64,000 nt of DNA. Source: Actinoplanes subtropicus (GTDB lineage: Bacteria > Actinomycetota > Actinomycetes > Mycobacteriales > Micromonosporaceae). The notes below the pieces were generated by a model. The model was not told the origin of the DNA. It searched no databases and worked only from the letters and a program-made list of their open reading frames with translations. Both the position numbers and the translations under genes were made by a program. The stretch lies in NCBI RefSeq assembly GCF_000721705.1, contig NZ_JOJL01000021.1:186001-250000 (forward strand), in the 5' to 3' direction. Positions 1-7,723 of the stretch are shown here, piece by piece; position 1 is the stretch's first letter, and the number at the start of each line of letters is the position of its first letter.

Positions 1-643
1 TCATGATCTGGAAGAACTTGCGGGTGTGCGAGGCGCCGTCGACGGTGGCCGCCTCCTCGATCTCGTACGGCAGCGTCTTGAAGAACGCCGCCAGGAAGAA
101 GACCGTGAACGGCAGCGAGTAGGCGATATAGACCAGAATCAGGCCGGTGTACGTGCCGAGCAGCCCCATGCCCTTGAGGATGTAGAACAGCGGGCCCAGC
201 GCCATGAAGGTCGGGAACGCGAGACCCGACACGAACAGGTAGTAGATGAACCGGTTGCCCCAGAACCGGTAGCGGGCCAGCACGTAGGCCGCCATCGAGC
301 CGAGCACCATCGTCCCGGCGGTGCTGAGGATGACGACGATGACGCTGTTGACGAAGTAGCGCCCGACGTGCGCCTCGGTCCACGCGTCCGCGTACGTCTT
401 GAACGACCAGTGCTCCGGCAGCGCGAACGGCTTGCCCAGGAAGATCTCGGTGTTGCTCTTGAACGAGGCGAGCACGACCCAGATCAGCGGGCCGGCGGTG
501 GCGATCGCCCACAGGATCAGTCCGATGTGGGCCATCCCGGTGAGCGCGTTGACCTCGCGCTTCACGGCGGGCTTGCGGCCCGCGCTCTTGGCGGCGGGGG
601 TGGGTACGACGTCGGCGCCCGGGACGCTGGTGAGGTTGGTCAT
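1..643 (-). CDS. ngcG: Sugar ABC transporter permease, NgcG/MalG-like, partial
   Basis: Inner-membrane permease of a carbohydrate ABC importer; the 3' end lies outside the window. The visible 214 residues begin MTNLTSVPGADVV at an ATG preceded by AGGAGGACCG, carry a basic cytoplasmic N-terminus, then hydrophobic segments, and show the permease EAA loop (EIEEAATVDGASHTRKF) that contacts the ATPase. It lies 9 bp downstream of its partner permease (653-1558) and behind an NgcE-like binding protein, so the trio matches the NgcEFG importer for N-acetylglucosamine and chitobiose known from Streptomyces. The substrate is inferred from the binding protein. No ATPase is encoded here; such systems usually borrow a shared MsiK-type ATPase. 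Confidence 0.8.
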   Translation of the reverse strand, partial: MTNLTSVPGADVVPTPAAKSAGRKPAVKREVNALTGMAHIGLILWAIATAGPLIWVVLASFKSNTEIFLGKPFALPEHWSFKTYADAWTEAHVGRYFVNSVIVVILSTAGTMVLGSMAAYVLARYRFWGNRFIYYLFVSGLAFPTFMALGPLFYILKGMGLLGTYTGLILVYIAYSLPFTVFFLAAFFKTLPYEIEEAATVDGASHTRKFFQIM

Positions 644-652
644 CGGTCCTCC

Positions 653-1558
653 TCAGGCTTCCAGGGACTCGCGGCGGGTGACCCGGAGGGTCAGCGCGGC
701 GAAGGTCAGGGTCAGGAAGAACAGCACGACGCCGATCGCGGAGGCGTAGCCCACCTGCGAGAACTCGAACGTGTTGCGCCAGATCATCAGGCTCAGCACC
801 GAGGTCGCGCCGTTCGGTCCACCCCGGTCGACGCTCATGATGTTGACGACGGCGAACGCGTCGAACGCCGCGATGCCCAGGTAGACCCAGGCGACCTGGA
901 TCGTGCCCCAGAGCAGCGGGATGGTGACCCGGAAGAACAGCGTGATCCGGGAGGCGCCGTCCAGCGCGGCCGCCTCGTAGATCTCGGCGGGGATCGAGCC
1001 CATGCCGGCCGAGAACAGCACCACGTAGAAGCCGACCGCCTGCCAGATCAGCACGATCAGGATGCAGGTCATCGCCCAGCGCTCGTCGGCGAGGAACAGC
1101 CAGGGATTCCAGGAGGCGGGGAACAGGCCGTTGAGCATGCCGCTCTTGTCCGGCCCGAAGACCCGCTGGAAGATCACCGCGACGATGGCGAGGGCCAGCA
1201 ACTGCGGGAAGAAGAAGATGATCCGGTACGCCTTCGACCCGCGGACGCCGCGGGTCTGGCCGCCCCGGCTGCTCCCGCCGACGTTGAGCAGGAACGCGAT
1301 CACGAGCGCCACCGCGACCGTGACCACCGGCAGCAGGATCAGCAGGAACAGGTTGTGCCGCAACGACTGCCAGAACAGGTCGTCGTTCCAGAGCTTGTGG
1401 AAGTTCTCGAAGCCGATGTACGTGATCCGGCCGAAGCCCGACCAGCCGGTGAAGGACAACTGGAAGGCCTGGAGGTAGGCCGCCACCACAAAGGTGCAGT
1501 AGAGCGCCACCGGCACGACAAGGAAGCCGATGATGAAGGGATACTTGCCGTGCCGCAT
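653..1558 (-). CDS. ngcF: Sugar ABC transporter permease, NgcF/MalF-like
   Basis: First permease subunit of the same importer, 301 aa. It opens with MRHGKYPFIIGFLVVPVALY, a typical first membrane helix of MalF-type proteins, and contains about six hydrophobic segments. The EAA loop reads EIYEAAALDGASRITLFFRV near residue 190, where MalF-family proteins bind the ATPase. It starts 20 bp after the stop of the binding-protein gene (1579-3012), consistent with one transcript. Length and motif order are normal for the family. The amino-sugar specificity rests on the neighbouring NgcE-like protein, not on this subunit. Confidence 0.85.
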   Translation of the reverse strand: MRHGKYPFIIGFLVVPVALYCTFVVAAYLQAFQLSFTGWSGFGRITYIGFENFHKLWNDDLFWQSLRHNLFLLILLPVVTVAVALVIAFLLNVGGSSRGGQTRGVRGSKAYRIIFFFPQLLALAIVAVIFQRVFGPDKSGMLNGLFPASWNPWLFLADERWAMTCILIVLIWQAVGFYVVLFSAGMGSIPAEIYEAAALDGASRITLFFRVTIPLLWGTIQVAWVYLGIAAFDAFAVVNIMSVDRGGPNGATSVLSLMIWRNTFEFSQVGYASAIGVVLFFLTLTFAALTLRVTRRESLEA

Positions 1559-1578
1559 GGCGTCCTACCTACCTAAAC

Positions 1579-3012
1579 TCAGCTGCGGGTGAACTTGGTG
1601 ACCGAGGAGTCCTTGGCGACCGCCTGGGACGCCGCCTCCATGCGCTGGCAGAACTTCGCCGCGTCGCCGCCCTTGAACATCAGGTCGTTGACGGCGGCGC
1701 GCGACTCGTCGTCGAGCTTCTTGTACCAGGTGTCGAACAGGTAGCCCATGAAGACGTCCTTGCCGGCCTTGCCGAGCAGGTCGTTCGCGCTGGTCAGGCC
1801 GGGCGAGATGGTCTGGCCGTCCGCGGCGCCCGCCACCACCGTAAGCGACTTGGTGAGCTTGGTGAAGCCCAGCGCCGCCTCCTTGGAGAGCATGCCGCGG
1901 ATGAACTCCTTGCCGCCCTGCGGGTTCTTGCCGTGGGCCGCCGCGAAGTAGATCTCGCCGGCCGCCGCGTTGATCGCGGTCGCCGGGAGCTGGTCCGAGG
2001 TGGTCACGCTCGGGTACGCGGCCACCGCGTACTGGAAGGTGGGCGGGGTGTCCTTCGACTGCTCGTTCTCGAGCCACGAGCCGCACGGGTAGAACGCCAG
2101 CTTGTCCTGGTCCTGCTGGAGCTGGACCTCGGTGTGCCGCAGACCCAGGTAGGTCTTGTTGATGTACTTGTTGCCGATCTCGCCCCAGGCCTGGGCGGCC
2201 TTCATGATCGGGTCGGCGGTCCACGCGCCGGGCTTCAGGTTGTCGATGTCCTTCAGCGCCTGCTCGGTGCCGATCTTGGCGGCGCTGGTGAGCAGGGCAC
2301 GGACCATGTAGTACGACGCGTTGGCGCCCGCGTAACCGAACGGCGTGAGGCCGGCGCCCTTGATCGTGTCGCACAGGGCGGTGAAGTCGGCCCAGGTGGT
2401 CGGGATCTTCCAGCCCTTGGTGTCGAAGAGCTTCTTGTTGTACCAGAGGCCGAAGACGGTGAACGAGTAGTTCATCGCGAACGGCTTGCCGTCGTACGTG
2501 CCCTGCTCGACGGCGCCCGGCACCAGCGTCTCGGCCACGGTCTTGCCGGCCACGTCCCAGGACGGCGCCGCGAACAGGTCGGTCAGGTCGGCGGCCTGGC
2601 CGGCCTTCACGATCGCACCGAAGTCCATCAGGTTCGAGCCCGAGTTGTTGATCATGTCGGGCGGGCTGCCGGCGTTGATCCGGGGCTGCACGACCGTCGA
2701 GATCTGCTCGGTGTTCGAGTAGGTGATCTTGGCGTCCGGCCACTTCTTGTTGAACAGCGGGATGTCAACGTCGGTGGCGTACGCCGTGCCCAGGCCGCCG
2801 TTGAAGATGATGATCTCGACGCCCGCCTTGGGGTCGATACCCAGCGGGTTGTCCGCGGACTTGGTGCCGGTCGACTGCTTGGTGCTGTTGTCGTTGCCAC
2901 CGCCGACGCAGGCGCTCAGCATGCCCACCGCGGGGGTGGCCATCAGACCGACGGCTGCCGCCCGACGCAGCAGCGTACGGCGATCGACCTCGGCCTTGAA
3001 TATCTCGGTCAC
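1579..3012 (-). CDS. ngcE: NgcE-like N-acetylglucosamine/chitobiose-binding lipoprotein
   Basis: Solute-binding lipoprotein of 477 aa. The N-terminus has a twin-arginine signal (RRTLLRR), a hydrophobic core and a lipobox ending LSAC near residue 35, followed by a Gly/Asn/Ser-rich tether. The mature part starts NPLGIDPKAGVEIIIFNGG and contains TEKIST-like TEQISTVVQPR, PPDMINNSG, SFTVFGLWYNKKLF and NPQGGKEFIRGML, segments I recall as characteristic of Streptomyces NgcE. Start is GTG with GGAGAT upstream. It sits between an upstream DasABC-like importer and its own permeases, giving two binding proteins in one operon. The family identification is from memory of NgcE sequences and should be strong; exact ligand is inferred. 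Confidence 0.8.
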   Translation of the reverse strand: MTEIFKAEVDRRTLLRRAAAVGLMATPAVGMLSACVGGGNDNSTKQSTGTKSADNPLGIDPKAGVEIIIFNGGLGTAYATDVDIPLFNKKWPDAKITYSNTEQISTVVQPRINAGSPPDMINNSGSNLMDFGAIVKAGQAADLTDLFAAPSWDVAGKTVAETLVPGAVEQGTYDGKPFAMNYSFTVFGLWYNKKLFDTKGWKIPTTWADFTALCDTIKGAGLTPFGYAGANASYYMVRALLTSAAKIGTEQALKDIDNLKPGAWTADPIMKAAQAWGEIGNKYINKTYLGLRHTEVQLQQDQDKLAFYPCGSWLENEQSKDTPPTFQYAVAAYPSVTTSDQLPATAINAAAGEIYFAAAHGKNPQGGKEFIRGMLSKEAALGFTKLTKSLTVVAGAADGQTISPGLTSANDLLGKAGKDVFMGYLFDTWYKKLDDESRAAVNDLMFKGGDAAKFCQRMEAASQAVAKDSSVTKFTRS

Positions 3013-3054
3013 AGCATCTCCTCAGTGCTTGTGCTCATCTGTTGGGGGAGCGGA

Positions 3055-3951
3055 TCAGCCCTTCACAGCACCGGCGGTGAGACCGGTGGCGATATTGCGT
3101 TGGATGATCAAGAAGAAGACCACCACCGGGATCGAGGTGATGATCGCACCGGCCATGAGGGGACCCCAGGCGGTACCGCGGGTGGTCTGGTTCTGCAGCA
3201 GCCAGGCCATCAGGTTCTGCTTGGCCGGGCTGTTCAGGGTGTTGATGATGATGAATTCGTTCCAGGCCTGGATGAATCCGTACACACTGGTCGCGACCAG
3301 GCCGGGGCCGGTCAGCGGCAGGATGATCCGCCAGAACACCTGGCCACGGGTGCAGCCGTCGATCAGCGCGGCCTCGTCCAGCTCGCGGGGAATCCCGGAG
3401 ATGAAGCCGCGCAGCGTCCACACCGTATAGGGCAAGATCAGGACCAAGTAGGTGATACTCACACCGATCAGACTGTCGGTCAAGGACACCCGCTGCAGCA
3501 TCAGGAAGAGCGGGATCAGCAGCGCGATGAACGGCACCAACTGCACGGCGAGGATCACCAGGATGATCCCCTTCCGGCCGAAGAACTTGAACCGGGCGAT
3601 CGCCAGCGCCGCCAGGAAGCCGACCACCAGCGCGCCGGCCACCGCCATCAGCGTGACGACCAGTCCGTTGAGCATGTCCTGCAGGAAGTACTGCGCCTTG
3701 AAGGCCGACAGGAAGTTGTCGAAGGTCGGGTGGGTCGGCACGAACGTCGGCGTCAGCGCCAGCACCTCGGTCGGCGGTTTGAACGCGGTGTTCAGCACCC
3801 AGTAGACCGGGAACAGCATGAACAGCGAGAAGATCACGCCGATCGTGTTGGCCGCGATCGTGCCGGCCCGGCTGCGGCCGACCGTCATCACGCCGTCGTC
3901 GACCCGCCGGCGCGGCCGCGCGGCCGGCGCGGCCGCGGTGGTGGCGACCAT
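3055..3951 (-). CDS. Sugar ABC transporter permease, MalG/DasC-like
   Basis: Second permease of the upstream importer, 298 aa from the ATG that overlaps the previous stop as ATGA. A basic, Ala/Arg-rich N-terminus precedes about six membrane helices. The EAA loop is ELDEAALIDGCTRGQVFWRI, and the protein ends TGLTAGAVKG, the usual C-terminus of MalG-type permeases. The stop-start overlap with the gene at 3951-4931 implies translational coupling and assembly as a heterodimer. Based on the DasA-like binding protein two genes upstream, it probably transports chitobiose-type sugars. Confidence 0.85.
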   Translation of the reverse strand: MVATTAAAPAARPRRRVDDGVMTVGRSRAGTIAANTIGVIFSLFMLFPVYWVLNTAFKPPTEVLALTPTFVPTHPTFDNFLSAFKAQYFLQDMLNGLVVTLMAVAGALVVGFLAALAIARFKFFGRKGIILVILAVQLVPFIALLIPLFLMLQRVSLTDSLIGVSITYLVLILPYTVWTLRGFISGIPRELDEAALIDGCTRGQVFWRIILPLTGPGLVATSVYGFIQAWNEFIIINTLNSPAKQNLMAWLLQNQTTRGTAWGPLMAGAIITSIPVVVFFLIIQRNIATGLTAGAVKG

Positions 3952-4931
3952 CAGTCCACCTCCCCGATCTTGAACATCTGCCGGATGTAGAACGCCATCA
4001 CGCCGAGCATCAGCAGCACGGTGATCACCGAGATGGCCGAGCCCAGGCTGTACCGGGACTGCCCGAACGCCTGCGTGTACGAGTAGGTCGCGAGCGTCTG
4101 GTACTCCGGCTCCGGGTGGCCGTCGCGCAGCGCCCAGTTCTGCGTGAACAGGCCGAAGTCCCAGATCACCGACAGCGTCGTCACGATCGTCAGCAGCGGC
4201 TTCAGGATCGGCAGGATGATGTTGCGTAGCGCCTGCCAGAACGTCGCGCCGTCCACCGTGGCCGCCTCGATGAGCTCCTTCGGCACCTGGGTGAGCCCGG
4301 CGTTCAGGGTGATCGCGAGGAACGGGATGCCGGCCCAGACCACCAGCGTGGTGATCACCGACCAGCCCTGCCACGGGTTCACGAACCAGCTGTGGTTCTG
4401 GTAGTGCACGCCGGGCAGCATGTCGAGCAGGTAGTTGAGGACACCGAAGTCGGAATCGGTGATCCAGCGGAAGGCCTGCGCCGCGACCAGCTGCGGCATC
4501 GCCCAGACGAACATCATCGCGACGATCATGAGCATGCGTACGCCGTGGGCGACCCGGCGCATCAGCAGCGCGATCGCGAGCCCGATCACGACGGAGATGA
4601 TCACCGCGACGGCCGTGAAAGCGACCGTGCGGCCCACCACGGTCCAGAAGACCGAGTCGCTCAGGACCCTGGTGTAGTTGTCGAGGCCGACCCACGGGGG
4701 CGTACGGCCGCTGATCAGCTCGCGCAGCCGCATGTTCTGGAAGGACAGCACGACCATCCGCACCAGCGGATAGCCGAGCAGCCCGGCGAGCAGGAGCAGC
4801 GTGGGGACGGAGAGGAGCCAGGGCAGGCCCGACCCCTGACGGCGGCGGCGCGTCCGGGTCGCGCGACCGGAAGCACGGTGCGGTGTGGACCCGCCCGTCC
4901 GGCGGGTCGCCGGGGTTTCGACGACGGACAT
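3951..4931 (-). CDS. Sugar ABC transporter permease, MalF/DasB-like
   Basis: First permease of the DasABC-like importer, 326 aa. I chose ATG 4931 because AAGGAA lies at suitable distance; an in-frame TTG lies one codon earlier. The N-terminal 40 residues are basic and Thr/Arg-rich, followed by helices starting LPWLLSVPTLLLLAGLLGYPLV. The EAA loop reads ELIEAATVDGATFWQALRNI. It is separated from the binding-protein gene by a 28-nt stem-loop (4952-4981) and overlaps the next permease by 1 bp. Confidence 0.85.
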   Translation of the reverse strand: MSVVETPATRRTGGSTPHRASGRATRTRRRRQGSGLPWLLSVPTLLLLAGLLGYPLVRMVVLSFQNMRLRELISGRTPPWVGLDNYTRVLSDSVFWTVVGRTVAFTAVAVIISVVIGLAIALLMRRVAHGVRMLMIVAMMFVWAMPQLVAAQAFRWITDSDFGVLNYLLDMLPGVHYQNHSWFVNPWQGWSVITTLVVWAGIPFLAITLNAGLTQVPKELIEAATVDGATFWQALRNIILPILKPLLTIVTTLSVIWDFGLFTQNWALRDGHPEPEYQTLATYSYTQAFGQSRYSLGSAISVITVLLMLGVMAFYIRQMFKIGEVD

Positions 4932-4951
4932 CAACGTTCCTTTGCCGTTCT

Positions 4952-4981
4952 GCTGCCGCCCGCCTCCAGGCGGGCGGCAGC
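4952..4981 (-). terminator. Intercistronic stem-loop between binding protein and permease genes
   Basis: A perfect inverted repeat with 14-nt arms (GCTGCCGCCCGCCT and its complement) and almost no loop sits in the 57-bp gap after the binding-protein stop. It lacks a T-run on the transcribed strand, so it more likely acts as a partial terminator or 3' processing barrier that keeps binding-protein mRNA in excess over permease mRNA, as is common in sugar ABC operons. That role is inferred. Confidence 0.6.
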
Positions 4982-4988
4982 ATGGGGA

Positions 4989-6302
4989 TCAGTTGTCGTT
5001 GAGCGTGGTGTTGATCTGGTCGTCGGCCCACTTGGCGCCGTCGGCCACGGACTTCTTGCCGGTCAGGATGTCGCTGAGCATCGTCTGCAGGATGTTGCCC
5101 TTCTCGACGTCCGCCCACTTCTCCGCGTTCGGGGTGAACCAGGTGCTCTTCGCGGCGAGCGCGGCCGGCGCGATGGTCGGGTTGTCCGCGGCGGCCTTGT
5201 CCAGCAGCGCGGTCGAGTTCGGCAGCGCGTTCGCCTTAACCAGGCCGGCCATCGAGGTGCTGTCCGTGAAGTACTTGATCCACTGAGCGGCCAGCTGCTT
5301 GTTCTGGCTCTTCGCGGTGACGCCGAGGTTCGAGCCGCCGAGGAAGGACGGGATCTCGGGCATCGGCGCGGCGGCCAGCTTGCCCTTGACCTTGGTGTCG
5401 ACCAGCTTGGAGTTCGGGTCGTTCGGGTCCTTCTTGACCTGCTCGGCCGCGCCCTGCTCCCAGGCGTTGCCGTAGAACATGCCCGCCTCGCCCTGGGCGA
5501 AGATGCCGGCCTGGTCGTTCTCGTTCTTGGTCGGGTCGGCCTTCGAGTACTTCTTGGCCATGTCGACCCACTTCTGCAGGCCCGCGACCGAGGAAGGCTG
5601 GGAGAGCTGGCCGACCCACTTCTGGCCGTCCTGCTTGGCGATGTCGCCGCCGGACGCCTTGACCCAGGACATCGCCGCGTACCAGTACTGGCCCGGCATG
5701 TAGACGGCACCGAACTTGGCATCCGACTTCTGCGTGGCCTGCAGCTTGTCGGCGTCGGACAGGAACTCGTCGTAGGTCTTCGGGGCCGCGGCGATGCCGG
5801 CCTTCTTGAACAGGTCGGTGCGGTAGATCAGCACCCGGGCGCCGGCGTAGTAGGGCACGCAGTACGTCTTGCCCTCGAAGTCACACGCGCCCTTGAGGCC
5901 CTGCAGCCAGGTGCCCGAGTTCTCGTAGTCGGCCGGGTTGATGGCCGCGAACGCCTGGGAGAACACGTACTTGGGGAATTCGGTGTTGCCGAGCTCGATC
6001 ACATCCGGTACGTCGTTGCCGGCCAGCGTGGCGTCGAGCTTGGTGAGGTGGTTGGCCCACTCCTGGTACTCGACGTTGACCTGCGCGCCGGTGGCGGCGG
6101 TGAACCGCTGGGACGCGTCGTCGACGACGCCCTTCCAGCCGCTCTGCGCGTCGATCATCAGCCAGACCTTGAGGGTCTTGCCCTTGCCGTCGACGGCGCC
6201 GGAAGCGGAGGTGGTGGGGGAGTTATCGGTCTTGGAGCCGCAGGCAGCGGCGCCCAGCAGCGTTGCGGCGATGGCCGCCGCCGCCACGATCTTGCGCTTC
6301 AC
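4989..6302 (-). CDS. DasA-like sugar-binding lipoprotein
   Basis: Extracellular solute-binding protein, 437 aa, starting GTG behind GGAGGAAGC. The signal peptide MKRKIVAAAAIAATLLGAAAC ends in a lipobox Cys at about residue 21 and is followed by a Ser/Thr-rich tether. Segments such as DVPDVIELGNTEFPKYV, GKTYCVPYYAGARVLIYR and QYWYAAMSWVKASGGDIA resemble DasA, the chitobiose-binding protein of Streptomyces. It is the first transporter gene after the RpiR regulator and precedes its two permeases. Family 1 sugar-binding protein is certain; chitobiose or another amino-sugar oligomer is inferred from similarity and from the NgcE-type set downstream. Confidence 0.8.
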   Translation of the reverse strand: MKRKIVAAAAIAATLLGAAACGSKTDNSPTTSASGAVDGKGKTLKVWLMIDAQSGWKGVVDDASQRFTAATGAQVNVEYQEWANHLTKLDATLAGNDVPDVIELGNTEFPKYVFSQAFAAINPADYENSGTWLQGLKGACDFEGKTYCVPYYAGARVLIYRTDLFKKAGIAAAPKTYDEFLSDADKLQATQKSDAKFGAVYMPGQYWYAAMSWVKASGGDIAKQDGQKWVGQLSQPSSVAGLQKWVDMAKKYSKADPTKNENDQAGIFAQGEAGMFYGNAWEQGAAEQVKKDPNDPNSKLVDTKVKGKLAAAPMPEIPSFLGGSNLGVTAKSQNKQLAAQWIKYFTDSTSMAGLVKANALPNSTALLDKAAADNPTIAPAALAAKSTWFTPNAEKWADVEKGNILQTMLSDILTGKKSVADGAKWADDQINTTLNDN

Positions 6303-6346
6303 GCTTCCTCCAGAGGGGGAGTCATCTATCGCTATGGGGGTGGGAA

Positions 6347-7303
6347 TCAGTCGTGTCGTGTTCCGTCCTTGGCCGCCTTGTGGCCATGGACGGCTTGAGC
6401 GGTGCGTTGGAAGGCCGCGTGCGAACGTTCGTGGGTTCGCTGCGCGACCGCGACGTAGAGCAGATCCAGCACGACCAGCTGCGGATGCCGAGCACTGAGC
6501 GCATCCGGCCGGAACGTCGTCGCCTGGGTCGCCGTGAGCAACACGATGTCGGCGAGCTCGGCGAGGGGTGAGCGGGGAAAACTGGTCAGGGCGACAGTGG
6601 TCGCGCCCCGGCTGCTCGCCTCGGCGAGCAGCTCGATGGTCTCGCCGGTCTCGCCCGAGTGCGAGACGCCGAGCGCGACGTCGCCGGGGCGGGACAGCGC
6701 GGCGCTGGCCAGCCCGTTGTGCACGTCCGTCCAGGCCCACACCGGCACGCCGATCCGATGCAGGCTGAACTGCATCTCCTCGCCGACCAGCGCGCTCCCG
6801 CTGGCGCCGAAGATGTTGACCCGGCGCGCCGCCGCGATCGCCGTCGCGGCCCGCTCCACCTCGGCGAGGTCGAGCAGCGCGGCGGTGTCGTGCATCGCCC
6901 GGGTGTCGGCCGCCATGATCTGGCCGAGGACCCGCTCGAGCGGATCGTTCGGCTGGATCTCGCGGCCGATGTCCACCGTCCAGCCGGCCGAGCGCGCCCG
7001 TCCCGTCTCGGCCGCGATCCCGAGCCGCAGGTCGGCGTATCCGTCGAAGCCGAGCGCGCGGCAGAACCGGGTGACGGTCGCCGGTGAGGTGCCGCTGCGC
7101 TCGGCGAGCTCGACGATGGTGGCGCGGGAAGCCGCCGCCGGGTCGGTGAGGACCTGCTCGGCCACTCGCCGGAGCGCGCCGGTGAATTCCGGCAGCAGCG
7201 AGCGGACGCGCAGGAGAACGCCGTCCGACGGCTGACCCTGATCGGCGACCAGGGAGTCGACGACCGCGGTCGGCGCGGCGCCGTCCATCTCTGGCTCGCT
7301 CAT
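6347..7303 (-). CDS. MurR/RpiR-family transcriptional regulator
   Basis: Regulator of 318 aa. Residues about 30-105 form the N-terminal HTH_6 domain (ATIVELAERSGTSPATVTRFCRALGFDGYADLR) and residues about 150-280 a SIS sugar-phosphate isomerase-type domain (RRVNIFGASGSALVGEEM; GVSHSGETGETIELL), which in this family senses phosphorylated sugars such as MurNAc-6-P or GlcNAc-6-P. It is 44 bp upstream of the DasA-like gene in the same orientation and is likely the local regulator of the whole transport operon, binding its own upstream region. Start is ATG with GAAAGG upstream. Confidence 0.88.
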   Translation of the reverse strand: MSEPEMDGAAPTAVVDSLVADQGQPSDGVLLRVRSLLPEFTGALRRVAEQVLTDPAAASRATIVELAERSGTSPATVTRFCRALGFDGYADLRLGIAAETGRARSAGWTVDIGREIQPNDPLERVLGQIMAADTRAMHDTAALLDLAEVERAATAIAAARRVNIFGASGSALVGEEMQFSLHRIGVPVWAWTDVHNGLASAALSRPGDVALGVSHSGETGETIELLAEASSRGATTVALTSFPRSPLAELADIVLLTATQATTFRPDALSARHPQLVVLDLLYVAVAQRTHERSHAAFQRTAQAVHGHKAAKDGTRHD

Positions 7304-7327
7304 CGGCCACCCTTTCAGGAAGGACTG

Positions 7328-7344
7328 TTTACTGTCGCGGTAAA
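7328..7344. promoter_or_regulatory. Candidate RpiR operator
   Basis: Inverted repeat TTTAC-N7-GTAAA lies 25 bp upstream of the RpiR start, in an AT-rich island that also contains TTCTTACTAAAT. Position and symmetry suit autoregulation by the RpiR protein, but no binding motif for this particular regulator is known to me. Confidence 0.45.
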
Positions 7345-7465
7345 AGTTCTTACTAAATGGCCCCTCGTGTCAAGACCGTGGGCGAAGTTTTCAAACCGTT
7401 ACCTGACCTGGGCCGATGAACGCGGGCCGCTTGACGGCCATCAATCCGGAAATGTTCTTTACGAC

Positions 7466-7479
7466 GTGACCACAGTCAC
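7466..7479. promoter_or_regulatory. Candidate Crp site upstream of the importer operon
   Basis: GTGACCACAGTCAC is a perfect inverted repeat (GTGAC-N4-GTCAC) and fits the GTG-N6-GNCAC consensus that I recall for Streptomyces Crp. It lies 163 bp upstream of the RpiR gene in the 420-bp gene-free stretch 7304-7723, which otherwise shows no coding potential. Carbon-source control would fit a sugar import operon; this is inference. Confidence 0.4.
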
Positions 7480-7723
7480 ATGGGCGGTTTTATACCACTC
7501 TGTCATCGCACTTTCGGCCCATGGTCCGGTGCGCGTCAGGGCCGTGCGGAATCGACCGTGCGGGTGAAGTTCCGAACGGTTCGTAACATGATCAAAAGAT
7601 TTACCGTACGCGTGGGGACGTCCCCGCCGATGCTGTCCGTCCCCGGTTCAGCGGGCCGCCCGGCGTGCCCTCGCGCTGGTCACCCGGCCGCCGGGCCGTG
7701 CCGCCCGGGCGCCGGAAACCCGG

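Noticed and set aside
26..1576. Long plus-strand open frame antisense to the permease genes, very rich in Arg/Asp/Glu/Gln
   Set aside because: Composition is the mirror of hydrophobic permease codons in high-GC DNA; no start site, no family, and the minus-strand genes are unmistakable.
6303..6346. DasR operator before the DasA-like gene
   Set aside because: No ACTGGTCTAGACCACT-like palindrome is present in this gap or upstream of the RpiR gene.
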